Made by a program: the position numbers and the translations under genes. Below the pieces are notes generated by a model. That model was not told the DNA's origin and made no database searches. It saw only the letters and a program-made list of their open reading frames with translations. A DNA stretch of 64,000 nt, from positions 62,001 to 126,000 of the forward strand of contig NZ_FNVO01000015.1 of the NCBI RefSeq assembly GCF_900108175.1, given 5' to 3'. Shown in pieces: positions 8,283 through 17,240 of this stretch (position 1 is the stretch's first letter; every line of letters starts with the position of its first letter). The DNA is from Thermomonospora echinospora (lineage in GTDB: Bacteria > Actinomycetota > Actinomycetes > Streptosporangiales > Streptosporangiaceae).

Positions 8283-8877
8283 CCGGAGCAGACCGTCAAC
8301 CTGGGGCTGCGCAACCGTCCCACCCGACCCTCCGCACGGCACTGATCACCATGTCCTGCCCCTCTGCGGGCGCCGGTCGCCAATCTGTCGATCACGGAAA
8401 TGCTCGTGCCGCCCCGGCTCGTCCCGGCGACCGGTCGCCCTACCGGTACGCGAATGCGGGTGCCACTGCGCCCGACCCGTCCTGCCGGCCGCATGGCCGG
8501 ACTGCCTGGGCCGAGACGGCCTGCGCCCGGCTCGTCCCGGTGGCCCGCCGCGGCTCCCGCGGGGTGGGGGGAATTGTCCACTCGGCCCGGCCGGTGTCAA
8601 GGGAACGTCAAGCCGCCGGGAGCCCTCCGGGTTGAGAAGCCTGTCAGTGCCGCGGGTCGCCCCGGAGCGTCCCGGAGCCCTACCACAGACGGGTGACTAG
8701 TCCGATCCGGCGGAATGGCCCGGGCGGGCTATATCGAGAATGGGCCCCTCGGGGACTGTTGAAACCTGTCTTACTTCCGTAAGTTCTTCCCCACGGCTTT
8801 CGTTTGGCGGCCTGACGTCCGCGCCCGTCCGGCCAATGGAGCGCAATCGACACAGACCCTAGGGGAGTGGGGCCAAG
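8283..8877. other. Intergenic region upstream of ponA2 and whiB4
   Basis: No open frame here has plausible composition on either strand. It carries the divergent promoters. A possible -35 TTGAAA (8759-8764) and -10-like TAAGTT (8780-8785) lie ~100 bp before whiB4. The segment 8736-8820 is relatively AT-rich. Confidence 0.4.
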
Positions 8878-9186
8878 ATGTGGATCACGGATTGGACCGC
8901 CCGCGCCGCCTGCCGTAACGCGGACCCGGACGCCTTGTTCGTGCAGGGCGCTGCCCAGAACCGGGCAAAGCTCATCTGCCGCGGCTGCCCGGTGCGGACC
9001 GAGTGCCTGGCGGACGCTCTCGACAACAAGATCGAGTTCGGCGTCTGGGGCGGTATGACCGAGCGCGAACGTCGTGCCCTGCTGCGCCGGCGGCCGGACG
9101 TGTCCTCGTGGCGCGACCTGCTGGAGACGGCCAAGGAGGAGTACGAGCGGTCCGCCGACGACCAGGGCGAGCTGGTGGCCAGCTAG
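8878..9186 (+). CDS. whiB4: WhiB family iron-sulfur regulator (WhiB4/WblA type)
   Basis: 102 aa. The four cluster-binding cysteines are C12, C34, C37 and C43 (CRGCPVRTEC), followed by the beta-turn GVWGGM and a basic helix ERRALLRRRPDV, the standard WhiB pattern. The tail SSWRDLLETAKEEYE and the neighbours (two ArsA-like ATPases and ponA2) identify the WhiB4 (Mycobacterium)/WblA (Streptomyces) subgroup. These redox- and NO-sensing [4Fe-4S] proteins influence oxidative-stress response and, in streptomycetes, development and antibiotic production. AGGGGAG lies about 12 nt before ATG. A strong terminator follows at 9274. Confidence 0.93.
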   Translation: MWITDWTARAACRNADPDALFVQGAAQNRAKLICRGCPVRTECLADALDNKIEFGVWGGMTERERRALLRRRPDVSSWRDLLETAKEEYERSADDQGELVAS

Positions 9187-9273
9187 CAACGGTCGGCGGT
9201 CAGGCGGCTTGCCGCGCCCCGTACGGGTCCTGGTGCCCGTACAGGTCCGCGGCGAGGCGGTAACGGCATTGAT

Positions 9274-9320
9274 GACATGGCAAGGCCGCACCCAGGACAG
9301 GGGTGCGGCCTTGCCATGTC
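9274..9320. terminator. Bidirectional terminator
   Basis: Perfect 20-bp arms (9274-9293 and 9301-9320) around a 7-nt loop, between convergent whiB4 and the ArsA-like gene. Confidence 0.9.
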
Positions 9321-9500
9321 GTCATGACGGCCTGACCTTGCGGTGTGCGTGACCACACCCGTACGGCGTGTCGGCCGTGGCCGGATGTGGCCACGGCACG
9401 GTGACCGGTTTAACACCCGCTCAGGGAACCGCACCCGGCCAAGGGAAACGGACTAGGCAATTCCGGCCATTTTTCCCCAGGCCGGCATGTTTCGCCCGGG

Positions 9501-10664
9501 TCAGGCGGGGCGGGCGGTGGCGGCGGCCCGGTTGCCGGCCAGGTCGTCGCCCACCTGGCGCAGACCCTCCAGGTCGTGGACGTCCTCGGCCTGGGCGGGC
9601 ACGGAGGCGACCGGGACGGCCGGGTGGGCGGAGGTGAAGTGCTCGCGCAGCCGTTCCTCGCGGGCGGCCAACTGCCTGCGGTCGGCGTGCAGCCGCAGCA
9701 GCGCGGCGGCCAGCGGGTGCTCGCCGCGTTCGTCCAGGGTCTCGGCCGCCGCCTGACTGCGGGCCGCCGTCGGGGTGTGGGGGACGACGGCGTGCACCCG
9801 GTTGACGATCAGGCCGGCCAGCGGCATGCGCTCCTCGGCCAGGCGCTCCACGAAGTAGGACGCCTCGCGCAGCGCGTCCGGCTCGGGGGCCGCCACCACC
9901 AGAAACGCCGTCCCGGGGGTCTGCAGCAGCCGGTACGTCTTGTCCGCGCGCTCCCGGAAACCGCCGAACATGGTCTCGAAGGCCGCCACGAACGTCTGCA
10001 CGTCCCGCAGCAGCTGAACGCCGATCACCTTGTTGAGCACGTTGGTGAACACGCCGAACCCCGCGGTGAGCACCTTGACGCCCAGCCGGCCGCCGGTCTT
10101 GGCCGGGGTCGCCAGGATCTTCATGAACCGGCCGTCCAGGAACCGGCCCATCCGCTCCGGCGCGTCCAGGAAGTCCAGCGCGTTGCGGGACGGCGGGGTG
10201 TCCACCACGATCAGGTCCCAGGCCCCGGAGCGGTGCAGCTGCCCGAGCTTCTCCATCGCCATGTACTCCTGCGTCCCCGACAGGCTGGACGACAGCGACT
10301 GGTAGAAGGGGTTGGCCAGGATCTGCTTGGCCCGGTCCGGGTCGGAGTGCGCCTCCACGATCTCGTCGAAGGTGCGCTTCATGTCGAGCATCATGGCGTG
10401 CAGCTCGCCGTCGCCCTCGACGCCCTCGATCCGGCGCGGGCTGTTGTCCAGCTCCGACAGGCCCATCGACTGCGCCAGCCGCTTGGCCGGGTCCACCGTC
10501 AGCACGACCACGTCCCGGCCCCGTTCGGCCGCCCGCAGGCCGAGCGCCGCGGCGGTGGTGGTCTTGCCCACGCCGCCCGAGCCGCAGCACACGATGATCT
10601 TCGTACGGGGGTCGTCGATCAGCGTGTCGACGTCCAGCACCGGCGGGGTCCTGTGGACGCTCAT
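9501..10664 (-). CDS. ArsA/GET3-family ATPase (second gene of pair)
   Basis: 387 aa. Deviant Walker A CCGSGGVGKTTTAAALG near residues 26-42, switch I region LTVDPAKRLAQSMG and switch II VVDTPPSRNALDFLD mark the SIMIBI ArsA/Get3 class. Arsenite-binding cysteines of ArsA are not evident, so arsenic transport is unlikely. In Mycobacterium the equivalent pair (Rv3679/Rv3680) next to whiB4 has been linked to metabolism and redox tolerance. It follows the first ArsA gene by 41 nt and is surely co-transcribed. A heteromer of the two is plausible. Confidence 0.88.
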   Translation of the reverse strand: MSVHRTPPVLDVDTLIDDPRTKIIVCCGSGGVGKTTTAAALGLRAAERGRDVVVLTVDPAKRLAQSMGLSELDNSPRRIEGVEGDGELHAMMLDMKRTFDEIVEAHSDPDRAKQILANPFYQSLSSSLSGTQEYMAMEKLGQLHRSGAWDLIVVDTPPSRNALDFLDAPERMGRFLDGRFMKILATPAKTGGRLGVKVLTAGFGVFTNVLNKVIGVQLLRDVQTFVAAFETMFGGFRERADKTYRLLQTPGTAFLVVAAPEPDALREASYFVERLAEERMPLAGLIVNRVHAVVPHTPTAARSQAAAETLDERGEHPLAAALLRLHADRRQLAAREERLREHFTSAHPAVPVASVPAQAEDVHDLEGLRQVGDDLAGNRAAATARPA

Positions 10665-10705
10665 GGGGTCCTCTCGGTGTCCATGCCGCGGGGCGTCCTC
10701 ATGGC

Positions 10706-11710
10706 TCAGGCCGCCCCCTGCTCGCGGAGCGCCTCGGCCAGCTCGTACAGCCCGGCCAGGTCCATCCCGTCCGGCAGCAGCGGCAGCACGTACTTCGGCT
10801 GCGACAGGGCGGCCAGACGCTCCATCTCACGCCGCTGCAGCGCGGTGCGCCGGGCGTGGTCAACGGCCTCGGCGGCCAGCACGGCGGCGGTCTGCTCGGC
10901 GTCGTGCTCCAGCCCGGCCGCCTTGAGCCCGCGGACGATCTCGTCGGTGTCCAGCCCCCCGGCCTCGGCCGTGGCCAGGTCCCCGGCGTCCAGCATCGGC
11001 GGATGCTCCATGTTGACGATGACGCCGCCGACCGGCAGCCCGGCCTCGGTCAGATCGCCGATGCCGTCCAGGGTCTCCTGGACCGGCATCTCCTCCAGCA
11101 GCGTCACGAAGTGCACCACCGTCTCGGGGCTGCGCACCACCCGCATCACGGTGTCGGCGTGGTTGCGGATCGGCCCCACCTTGGCCAGCCCGGACACCTC
11201 ATCGTTGACATTCAGGAACTTGGTGATCCGCCCGGTCGGCGGCGCGTCCAGCACCACCGCGTCGTAGGCGAACGACCCGTCGGCGTTCCTACGGCGCACG
11301 GCCTCGCTGGTCTTGCCGGTCAGGATGACGTCCCGCAGGCCCGGGGCGATCGTGGTGACGAAGTCGACGACGCCGAGCTTGCTCATCGCCTTGCCGGCCC
11401 GCTTGAGGTTGTAGAACATCTCCAGGTACTCGATGAGCGCCTCTTCGGTGTCCACCGCCAGGGCGTACACGTCTCCGCCGTCCGGCGCGACGGCGACCTT
11501 GCGCTCCTCGTACGGCAACGGCGGGCAGTCGAACAGCTGGGCGATGCCCTGCCGTCCCTCGACCTCCACCAGCAGGACGTTCCGCCCGCCCGCGGCCAGC
11601 GCCAGCGCGAGCGCGGCCGCCACGGTGGTCTTGCCGGTGCCGCCCTTCCCCGTGACGACGTGCAGCCGCACGCCGTCCCAATCGGTGTCTCTCGCGCTCA
11701 CTCGACTCAC
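10706..11710 (-). CDS. ArsA/GET3-family ATPase (first gene of pair)
   Basis: 334 aa from GTG 11710. The open frame extends upstream to 11866 but the extra residues lack family similarity. LHVVTGKGGTGKTTVAAALA is the deviant Walker A near the N-terminus. VVLDAPPTGRITKFL corresponds to switch II with DAPP in place of DTPP. The C-terminal half is helical (DEIVRGLKAAGLEHDAEQT). Partner of the ATPase at 9501. The pair sits beside whiB4 as in mycobacteria and streptomycetes. Cytoplasmic. Client or cargo unknown. Confidence 0.88.
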   Translation of the reverse strand: MSRVSARDTDWDGVRLHVVTGKGGTGKTTVAAALALALAAGGRNVLLVEVEGRQGIAQLFDCPPLPYEERKVAVAPDGGDVYALAVDTEEALIEYLEMFYNLKRAGKAMSKLGVVDFVTTIAPGLRDVILTGKTSEAVRRRNADGSFAYDAVVLDAPPTGRITKFLNVNDEVSGLAKVGPIRNHADTVMRVVRSPETVVHFVTLLEEMPVQETLDGIGDLTEAGLPVGGVIVNMEHPPMLDAGDLATAEAGGLDTDEIVRGLKAAGLEHDAEQTAAVLAAEAVDHARRTALQRREMERLAALSQPKYVLPLLPDGMDLAGLYELAEALREQGAA

Positions 11711-11935
11711 AATATCGTCCGTTCCGCAAGGACCCTCAGGCCGCACCCCGGCCATGCAAGTAATCCCTGACACACCCCCGAGCCTGCCGGATCCGGCCGT
11801 GGCGGCGCCCTGGTCCACCCGTCCCCACGCCACGGCGGTCCGAACCACCGCCCGCAGGCCCTCCATCCTGGCCTGCGAGTCACGGACCTACCCGGTCCAG
11901 CCTGCGGAACGGGCCACCCGGCGGTTTCAGATTCG

Positions 11936-12145
11936 GCAAAGCTCGACCGGCCGAGGACCGGAACGAGTCGTCGGTCGAGGACCGGAACGGTGACCGAGCG
12001 GAGACCAGACCGAGTGGTCGGCCGAGGGCCAGATCGAGTCGCCGAGCAGGGACCGGATCGGATGGCCGAACGGAGACCGGAACGGTGGCCGAGCGGAGAC
12101 CAGACCGAGTGGCCGAGCGGGAACCGGATCGGGTGGCCGGAGGCC
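11936..12145. repeat. Degenerate minisatellite, units of about 20-24 bp
   Basis: At least seven imperfect copies of a unit resembling GACCGGAACGGTGGCCGAGC, for example around 11980, 12000, 12047, 12080, 12100 and 12125. It fills the intergenic space between the ArsA pair and the Cds1-like gene (11711-12196). All frames through it look like repeat-encoded low-complexity peptides, so I call no gene here. Confidence 0.75.
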
Positions 12146-12196
12146 GGTCGGGCCTCGCACGCATCCGATGCTGTGGTTGCCGGAAGTGACCGGTTC

Positions 12197-13345
12197 TTAC
12201 TGGGGAACGTCGAGGGAGCCGGTCTCCAGGAAGCGGCCGATGGCAGCGGCGTACGCGTCGCCGTCCAGAACGGGGGCGGCGCCGGCATCGCCCATGACCA
12301 CGACGACGTCACCGCGTCGGCCCTCGGCCCGCATCCTGTCGATCAGCCGCCAGGCCGCCCACAGACAGGTGCCGGTGGATCCGCCCGCGGCGATACCGGT
12401 CAGCGCGCGCAGATGGGCCAGCGCGCCGACGGCGGCGGCGTCCGGGACCGGGACGACCAGGTCGATCGCGGACGGCAGGAAGCCGGGCTCCATCCGCGGA
12501 CGGCCGATGCCCTCGATGCGCGACGGCATCCCGGTCGCGTAGTCGGACACGCCACTGGCCCAGCCGGGGAAATACGCGGAGTTCTCCGGATCGGCCACCG
12601 CCAGCCGGGTCTCGTACCCGTGGTAACGCAGGAAGCGCCCGATCGTCGCGGACGTCGCCCCGGTCCCCGCCCCCGCCACGATCCATTCCGGCGACCGCCC
12701 GAGCTGCTCAAAGATCTCCCCGGCGATATGCCCGCCACCTGCACCGCCCTCGACAGCCCCACCGCGAACGTCACCACCGCGGAAGACACCGTCGCCGTAC
12801 CCCGCACTGCCATCACCGGCATGACCGCCGCCCGTGACCTTCCCGCCACGTACCCCGTCGGTGCTGGTCACGCCGCGCCAGTCGATGGCGTGGGCGGCCG
12901 CAAAGTGATCGAGGTGGAAACCGCCGGTGTCTGCGGCCAGCCGCCGGGCCTCCTGGTAGATCGCGGCAGGCGGGTGGTACGGATGGCAGCGCCCGCCGGC
13001 CGCCTCGATCGCGGCGACCTTCTCGGGCCTGGTGGATCGGGGAACGACGACGACAAAGTCCAGGCCGAGCATCCGGGCGAAGTACGCCCCGGCCACGGCG
13101 GCCGGTCCGGCCGAGGCCATCACGACCGTGCCGCCCTCGGTGATCTGCCCCGCCGCCAGGGCCTGTACGAACGCCGCACGCAGCAGCCTGTGCTTGACAC
13201 TGCCCGAGGGCTGCGCCGACTCGTCCTTCAGAGACAGCCCGATCCCCCACTCGGGAGGCAGCGGCACCTCCCGCAGCGGAGTGACGACCACGTCCCGCTC
13301 CACCCGGGCGATGGCACTCGCCGCCCACCCACGAGAAGATCCCAC
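12197..13345 (-). CDS. PLP-dependent cysteine synthase/Cds1-like lyase with unusual insert
   Basis: 382 aa from GTG 13345. The frame is open further upstream but that part is shadow of dnaX. Fold type II PLP enzyme: SGSVKHR places the Schiff-base Lys at ~51, and GAGTGATSATIGRF is the phosphate cradle. Closest known style is Cds1 (Rv3684, L-cysteine desulfhydrase), which also neighbours ponA2 in mycobacteria. Two oddities: the substrate loop usually reading SSGST is here MASAGPAAV, and a ~48-residue Gly-rich insert (nt 12728-12871) splits the normally continuous DWRG...IAGEIFEQ segment. Activity may thus be altered or lost. Confidence 0.8.
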   Translation of the reverse strand: MGSSRGWAASAIARVERDVVVTPLREVPLPPEWGIGLSLKDESAQPSGSVKHRLLRAAFVQALAAGQITEGGTVVMASAGPAAVAGAYFARMLGLDFVVVVPRSTRPEKVAAIEAAGGRCHPYHPPAAIYQEARRLAADTGGFHLDHFAAAHAIDWRGVTSTDGVRGGKVTGGGHAGDGSAGYGDGVFRGGDVRGGAVEGGAGGGHIAGEIFEQLGRSPEWIVAGAGTGATSATIGRFLRYHGYETRLAVADPENSAYFPGWASGVSDYATGMPSRIEGIGRPRMEPGFLPSAIDLVVPVPDAAAVGALAHLRALTGIAAGGSTGTCLWAAWRLIDRMRAEGRRGDVVVVMGDAGAAPVLDGDAYAAAIGRFLETGSLDVPQ

Positions 13346-13467
13346 GAACCGCAGCGTAGCCCCCGGCGACCGCCCAGAACGATCACCGTTGGCACCCGAC
13401 CCGAGCAGTGATTCCGTGCCGCCGGCCTTGGGTACGAGGTCGGCCCCGTCGCCGGACGTCCGTGAGG

Positions 13468-15651
13468 TCAGGAGTTGTCGATCTCGCGGATGATCTGGCC
13501 GCCCAGTTCGCGCTGGATGAGCGCCATTCCGCTGATCTCGGCCTCGGTGCCGTCGGCGTCGGCGTCGCCCTCGGGGTCGACCTCGTCGCTCTCGTCGATG
13601 GGCTCGGGGGGCGGCGGCGGCTCGTCGGGTGGCGGCGGTACCGGCTCCCGGGACGGCCGGGCCACCGGTGCGGGGCGGGGGGCCGGGGCGGGGGCCGTCG
13701 GAGCGGACGGCGGGGGGCTCGCGAACTGGGGCGGCGACACGGGTGCCGCCGTGGCGCGGGGGGCCGGCGCGGCACCGGCCAGGACCGTGTCGATCCGCCA
13801 CTCGACGCCGAGGAACTCCCGGAAGACCTCGCGCAACACCGCGTCCCGGCCGCCGTTGGTGAAGTTGGTGCGGGCGCCCTCGGCCTCGAACGAGAGGGTG
13901 AGCAGGTTGCCCTCAAGGGAGACCGGCTGGACACCGGACATGATCGCCATCCAGGCGACCCGGCTCTTGTGCTTGACGGCCTCGACGATGTCCGGCCACG
14001 ACCGCCGTACCGCCGTCACATCCAGTCCCCCGCCGCCCGGCGCGGCGGAGGCACCGCCCGGCGGCTGTGCGGGCGGGGAGGAGGGGGACGGCGAGGACGG
14101 CCTCTGCCGGTTTTCCACAGAACGTCTTTCCACTCCCGGCGCGGCGCCCTGGCCACCCACACTGGGAGCGGCATCAGGCCCCCGGCCTGGTCCGGAAGGT
14201 CCTGGTCGCTGGGCATGAGCCGCCCGCGCGGACGCCTCGTCCGACCCGGCGTTCTGCCCGACCGGCCCAGCGGGGGGGCCGCTCGGACGCATGGAAGGAG
14301 CAGACGGACTTGTCGAACCTGCCGATACGACGGACGGGCGCGCAGCATCGGTCTGGGAGGCGGACTGGGATGCCCCCTGCGGTGCCGCACGCCCCGTCAC
14401 CGGAGCACTTGCAGCCGCCGAGGCGCCCCCGGCCGCCGGGGCACCGGCCGAGAACGGGGCGGCGGCCATGGCCGTCGTGTCGGAGCTGCCCATGGCCGCC
14501 CGGCGCTCCAGCCGTTCCACGCGCGCCAGCAGCGACGTCTCGTCCTGGTAGGCGGCCGGCAGCAGGATCCGGGCGCACACCAGTTCCAGCAGCAGCCGCG
14601 GCGAGGTCGCCCCGCGCATCTCCGTCAGCCCGGTGTGCAGCAGGTCGGCCGCCCGGGCCAGCTCCGCCGAGCCCAGCCCCGCCACCTGCCGCTGCATCCG
14701 CTCCAGCTCGTCCGGCGGAGCGTCCAGCAACCCCGAGGAGCCCGCCTCGGGGACGTTCGCCAGGATCACCAGATCCCGGGCCCGCTCCAGCAGGTCCGCG
14801 GTGAACCGCCGGGGGTCCTGGCCGCTCTCGACCACCCGGTCGATCGCGGCGAAGATCGCGGCGCCGTCCCGTGCGGCGAACGCGTCCACCACCTCGTCCA
14901 GCAAGGAGGCGTCGGTGTAGCCCAGCAGTGACACGGCCCGCGCGTACGTGATCCCGGTGTCGTCGGCGCCGGCCAGCAGCTGGTCCAGGATCGACAGCGT
15001 GTCCCGGGCCGAGCCCGCCCCGGCCCGTACCACCAGCGGCAGCGCGGCCGGCTCGTACTTCACGCCCTCCGCCTGGAGGATCTCCTCCACCAGTTCCCGG
15101 AGCGTCCCGGGCGGCACCAGCCGGAACGGGTAGTGGTGGGTCCGCGACCGGATCGTGCCGATGACCTTCTCGGGCTCGGTGGTCGCGAAGACGAACTTCA
15201 GGTGCGGCGGCGGCTCCTCGACCAGCTTCAGCAGGGCGTTGAAGCCCTCGCGGCTGACCATGTGCGCCTCGTCGATGATGTACACCTTGAAGCGCGCGGA
15301 GACCGGCGCGAAGAAGGCCCGTTCCCGCAGGTCACGGGCGTCGTCGACACCGCCGTGGGAGGCCGCGTCGATCTCGATCACGTCGATGTGCCCGTTGCCG
15401 CCGGGCCCGAGGGCCACGCACGAGTCGCACTTGCCGCAGGGCTCCGGAGTGGGACCCAGCTCGCAGTTCAGCGATCTGGCCAGAATTCGGGCACTGGAGG
15501 TCTTGCCACAGCCCCGGGGCCCGCTGAACAGGTACGCGTGGTTGATGCGGCCGTTGCGCAGTGCCTGCTGCAAGGGCTCGGCGACGTGCTCCTGCCCCTT
15601 CAGCTCGGCGAACGTCGCTGGCCGGTACTTGCGGTACAGAGCCAGACTCAT
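13468..15651 (-). CDS. dnaX: DNA polymerase III gamma/tau subunit
   Basis: 727 aa from ATG 15651 (MSLALYRKYRPATFAEL, the invariant DnaX N-terminus). AAA+ clamp-loader motor: Walker A GPRGCGKTSS (~44-53), zinc ligands C63, C72, C75, C78, Walker B VYIIDEAHMVS, sensor and SRC-type residues in GSARDTLSILDQ. After ~370 residues comes a long Ala/Pro/Ser-rich linker and then a C-terminal tau-like domain (VRRSWPDIVEAVKHKSRVAWM) and an acidic Pro-rich stretch. No A-rich slippery site for programmed frameshifting was seen. It loads the beta clamp, and dnaN and dnaB are also in this window. The SRP RNA lies just upstream on the same strand. Confidence 0.96.
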   Translation of the reverse strand: MSLALYRKYRPATFAELKGQEHVAEPLQQALRNGRINHAYLFSGPRGCGKTSSARILARSLNCELGPTPEPCGKCDSCVALGPGGNGHIDVIEIDAASHGGVDDARDLRERAFFAPVSARFKVYIIDEAHMVSREGFNALLKLVEEPPPHLKFVFATTEPEKVIGTIRSRTHHYPFRLVPPGTLRELVEEILQAEGVKYEPAALPLVVRAGAGSARDTLSILDQLLAGADDTGITYARAVSLLGYTDASLLDEVVDAFAARDGAAIFAAIDRVVESGQDPRRFTADLLERARDLVILANVPEAGSSGLLDAPPDELERMQRQVAGLGSAELARAADLLHTGLTEMRGATSPRLLLELVCARILLPAAYQDETSLLARVERLERRAAMGSSDTTAMAAAPFSAGAPAAGGASAAASAPVTGRAAPQGASQSASQTDAARPSVVSAGSTSPSAPSMRPSGPPAGPVGQNAGSDEASARAAHAQRPGPSGPGRGPDAAPSVGGQGAAPGVERRSVENRQRPSSPSPSSPPAQPPGGASAAPGGGGLDVTAVRRSWPDIVEAVKHKSRVAWMAIMSGVQPVSLEGNLLTLSFEAEGARTNFTNGGRDAVLREVFREFLGVEWRIDTVLAGAAPAPRATAAPVSPPQFASPPPSAPTAPAPAPRPAPVARPSREPVPPPPDEPPPPPEPIDESDEVDPEGDADADGTEAEISGMALIQRELGGQIIREIDNS

Positions 15652-15677
15652 TGGGGGTCCGTCCAGTGAGAAGCGAA

Positions 15678-15768
15678 AGGACCCCCCGCACACCCGTCAG
15701 AGCCTGCTTATCCTTGCTGCCTTCCGGCCCTGGGGAGGTTCACAGGATGACGCCATGCGAGGGGTCGC
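15678..15768 (-). ncRNA. ffs: Small signal recognition particle RNA (4.5S)
   Basis: Minus strand contains the conserved helix-8 apical region GGGCCGGAAGGCAGCAAGG and the preceding GTGAACCTCCCC. Outer strands GACCCC.CGCA and TGCGGGGGGTC pair (15756-15766 with 15680-15690) to close a hairpin of about 90 nt. Location immediately upstream of dnaX is the usual actinobacterial position. Ends are approximate. Confidence 0.9.
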
Positions 15769-15999
15769 CTCCGAGTCTATGGCATCCGGCCCGTGCCTGA
15801 GCACCACTCCCACCACCCACCCGACACGACCGCCGATCCCGGCCCCTACCACCCGCCTGGCACGACCACCGGTCCCGGCCCGGGTCCGGCTCTCGCCGGC
15901 CGCTCGACCGAGGGCGGCTTCGGATCGTCAAGGGGTGGAGATCAGATGTGTGGGGAATCGTGGCCGTCCGCCCGGCCGGGGAAGGCTTCGGGCGCTGAT

Positions 16000-16005
16000 T
16001 ACACT
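16000..16005 (+). promoter_or_regulatory. Probable -10 box of the disrupted DUF952 gene
   Basis: TACACT ends 8 nt before the AT that, before IS insertion, would have been the first two bases of the DUF952 start codon (16014-16015). This fits a leaderless mRNA. Confidence 0.4.
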
Positions 16006-16133
16006 CTTCGTTCATCTGACTCCTTGGAGCGTGGAGACCCCCGCCTTCAGGCGGGGCAGGGAACGCGGCACGATGCGGCACGTTGTGATGTGAAAACGTC
16101 ATCGGCAGCCGGTCGCCCCGTAAAATGCGGGGC

Positions 16134-17240
16134 ATGGCGCAGCTCGTGAAGCGGGCCTACAAGTACCGCTTCCACCCGACCCCCGAGCAGACCCAAGAGC
16201 TTGCCCGTACGTTCGGGTGCGTGCGTCTGGTCTACAACAAGGCGCTGGAGGAGCGGATCCGCGCCTACACCCAGCAGGGCCGCCGCGTCTCCTATGGTGA
16301 GTCCTCGGCGTGGCTGACGGCGTGGAAACGCACCCCGGAGTACGGTTTCCTGGCGGAGGTCTCCTCGGTCCCGCTCCAGCAGGCGCTGCGGCACCTGCAA
16401 GCGGCGTTCACCAACTTCTTCGCCAAACGCGCCAAATACCCCGTCTTCAAGTCGCGGAAGAGGTCGCGGGCGTCGGCCGAGTACACCCGCAGCGGGTTTC
16501 GCTGGCGGGACGGTGAGCTGACGTTGGCGAAGATGGATGCGCCGTTGGACATCGTGTGGTCGCGGCCGCTGCCGGCGGCTGCGGAGCCGTCCACGGTCAC
16601 CGTGTCCCGCGATGCGGCCGGGCGCTGGTTCGTGTCCCTGCTGGTTGGGGAGAAGATCCGGCCGCTGGACCCGGTAGAGCAGTCGGTGGGGGTGGACGCC
16701 GGGATCACCGCTCTGGTGACGCTGTCCACCGGGGAGAGGATCGCCAATCCCCGGCATGAGCGGCGCGACCGCAAGCGGCTGGCCCGGGCGCAGCGGGCGC
16801 TGTCCCGCAAGGCCAAGGGCTCGGCCAACCGGGCCAAGGCCCGCCTGCGGGTGGCCCGCGCGCATGCCCGGGTCGTCGACCGGCGGCGGGACTTCCTGCA
16901 CAAGGTGTCGACTCGGCTCGTCCGTGAGAATCAAACAGTCGTGATCGAGGACCTCACCGTTGGCAACCTGGTCAAGAACGGCTCGCTGGCCCGCGCCATC
17001 TCCGACGCCTCGTGGCGGGAGCTGCGCGCGATGCTGGAGTACAAGGCGGCCTGGTACGGGCGGGACCTGGTCGTCATCGACCGGTGGTTCCCCTCCTCCA
17101 AACTGTGCTCGGCGTGCGGCGCCCGGCAGGAGGCGATGCCGCTGCACGTCCGCGACTGGGCGTGCGGCTGCGGCACGGTCCATGACCGGGACGTCAACGC
17201 CGCGAAGAACCTTCTCGCCGCCGGGCCGGCGGAGAGGTGA
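16134..17240 (+). CDS. tnpB: TnpB RNA-guided nuclease (OrfB, IS605 family)
   Basis: 368 aa from ATG 16134, which follows a -10-like TAAAAT (16121-16126) closely enough for a leaderless message. N-terminal helix-turn-helix/WED part with AYKYRFHPTPEQ and FGCVRLVYNKAL, then RuvC pieces GVDAGITAL (Asp ~188), VVIEDLTV (Glu ~272) and HDRDVNAAKNLL (Asp ~351/353). The zinc finger CSAC...CGC has Cys at ~325, 328, 344 and 346. All catalytic residues are present and the length is typical for compact TnpB. Family members cut DNA next to a transposon-associated motif using an omega-RNA made from the right end of the element. Confidence 0.9.
   Translation: MAQLVKRAYKYRFHPTPEQTQELARTFGCVRLVYNKALEERIRAYTQQGRRVSYGESSAWLTAWKRTPEYGFLAEVSSVPLQQALRHLQAAFTNFFAKRAKYPVFKSRKRSRASAEYTRSGFRWRDGELTLAKMDAPLDIVWSRPLPAAAEPSTVTVSRDAAGRWFVSLLVGEKIRPLDPVEQSVGVDAGITALVTLSTGERIANPRHERRDRKRLARAQRALSRKAKGSANRAKARLRVARAHARVVDRRRDFLHKVSTRLVRENQTVVIEDLTVGNLVKNGSLARAISDASWRELRAMLEYKAAWYGRDLVVIDRWFPSSKLCSACGARQEAMPLHVRDWACGCGTVHDRDVNAAKNLLAAGPAER

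Noticed and set aside
13346-13801. N-terminal extension of the Cds1-like frame
   Set aside because: Overlaps the dnaX coding end in another frame; residues are Arg/Pro-rich and start after it matches the family.
13468-15651. Programmed frameshift producing gamma in dnaX
   Set aside because: No A-rich slippery heptamer or downstream stem seen in the relevant region.
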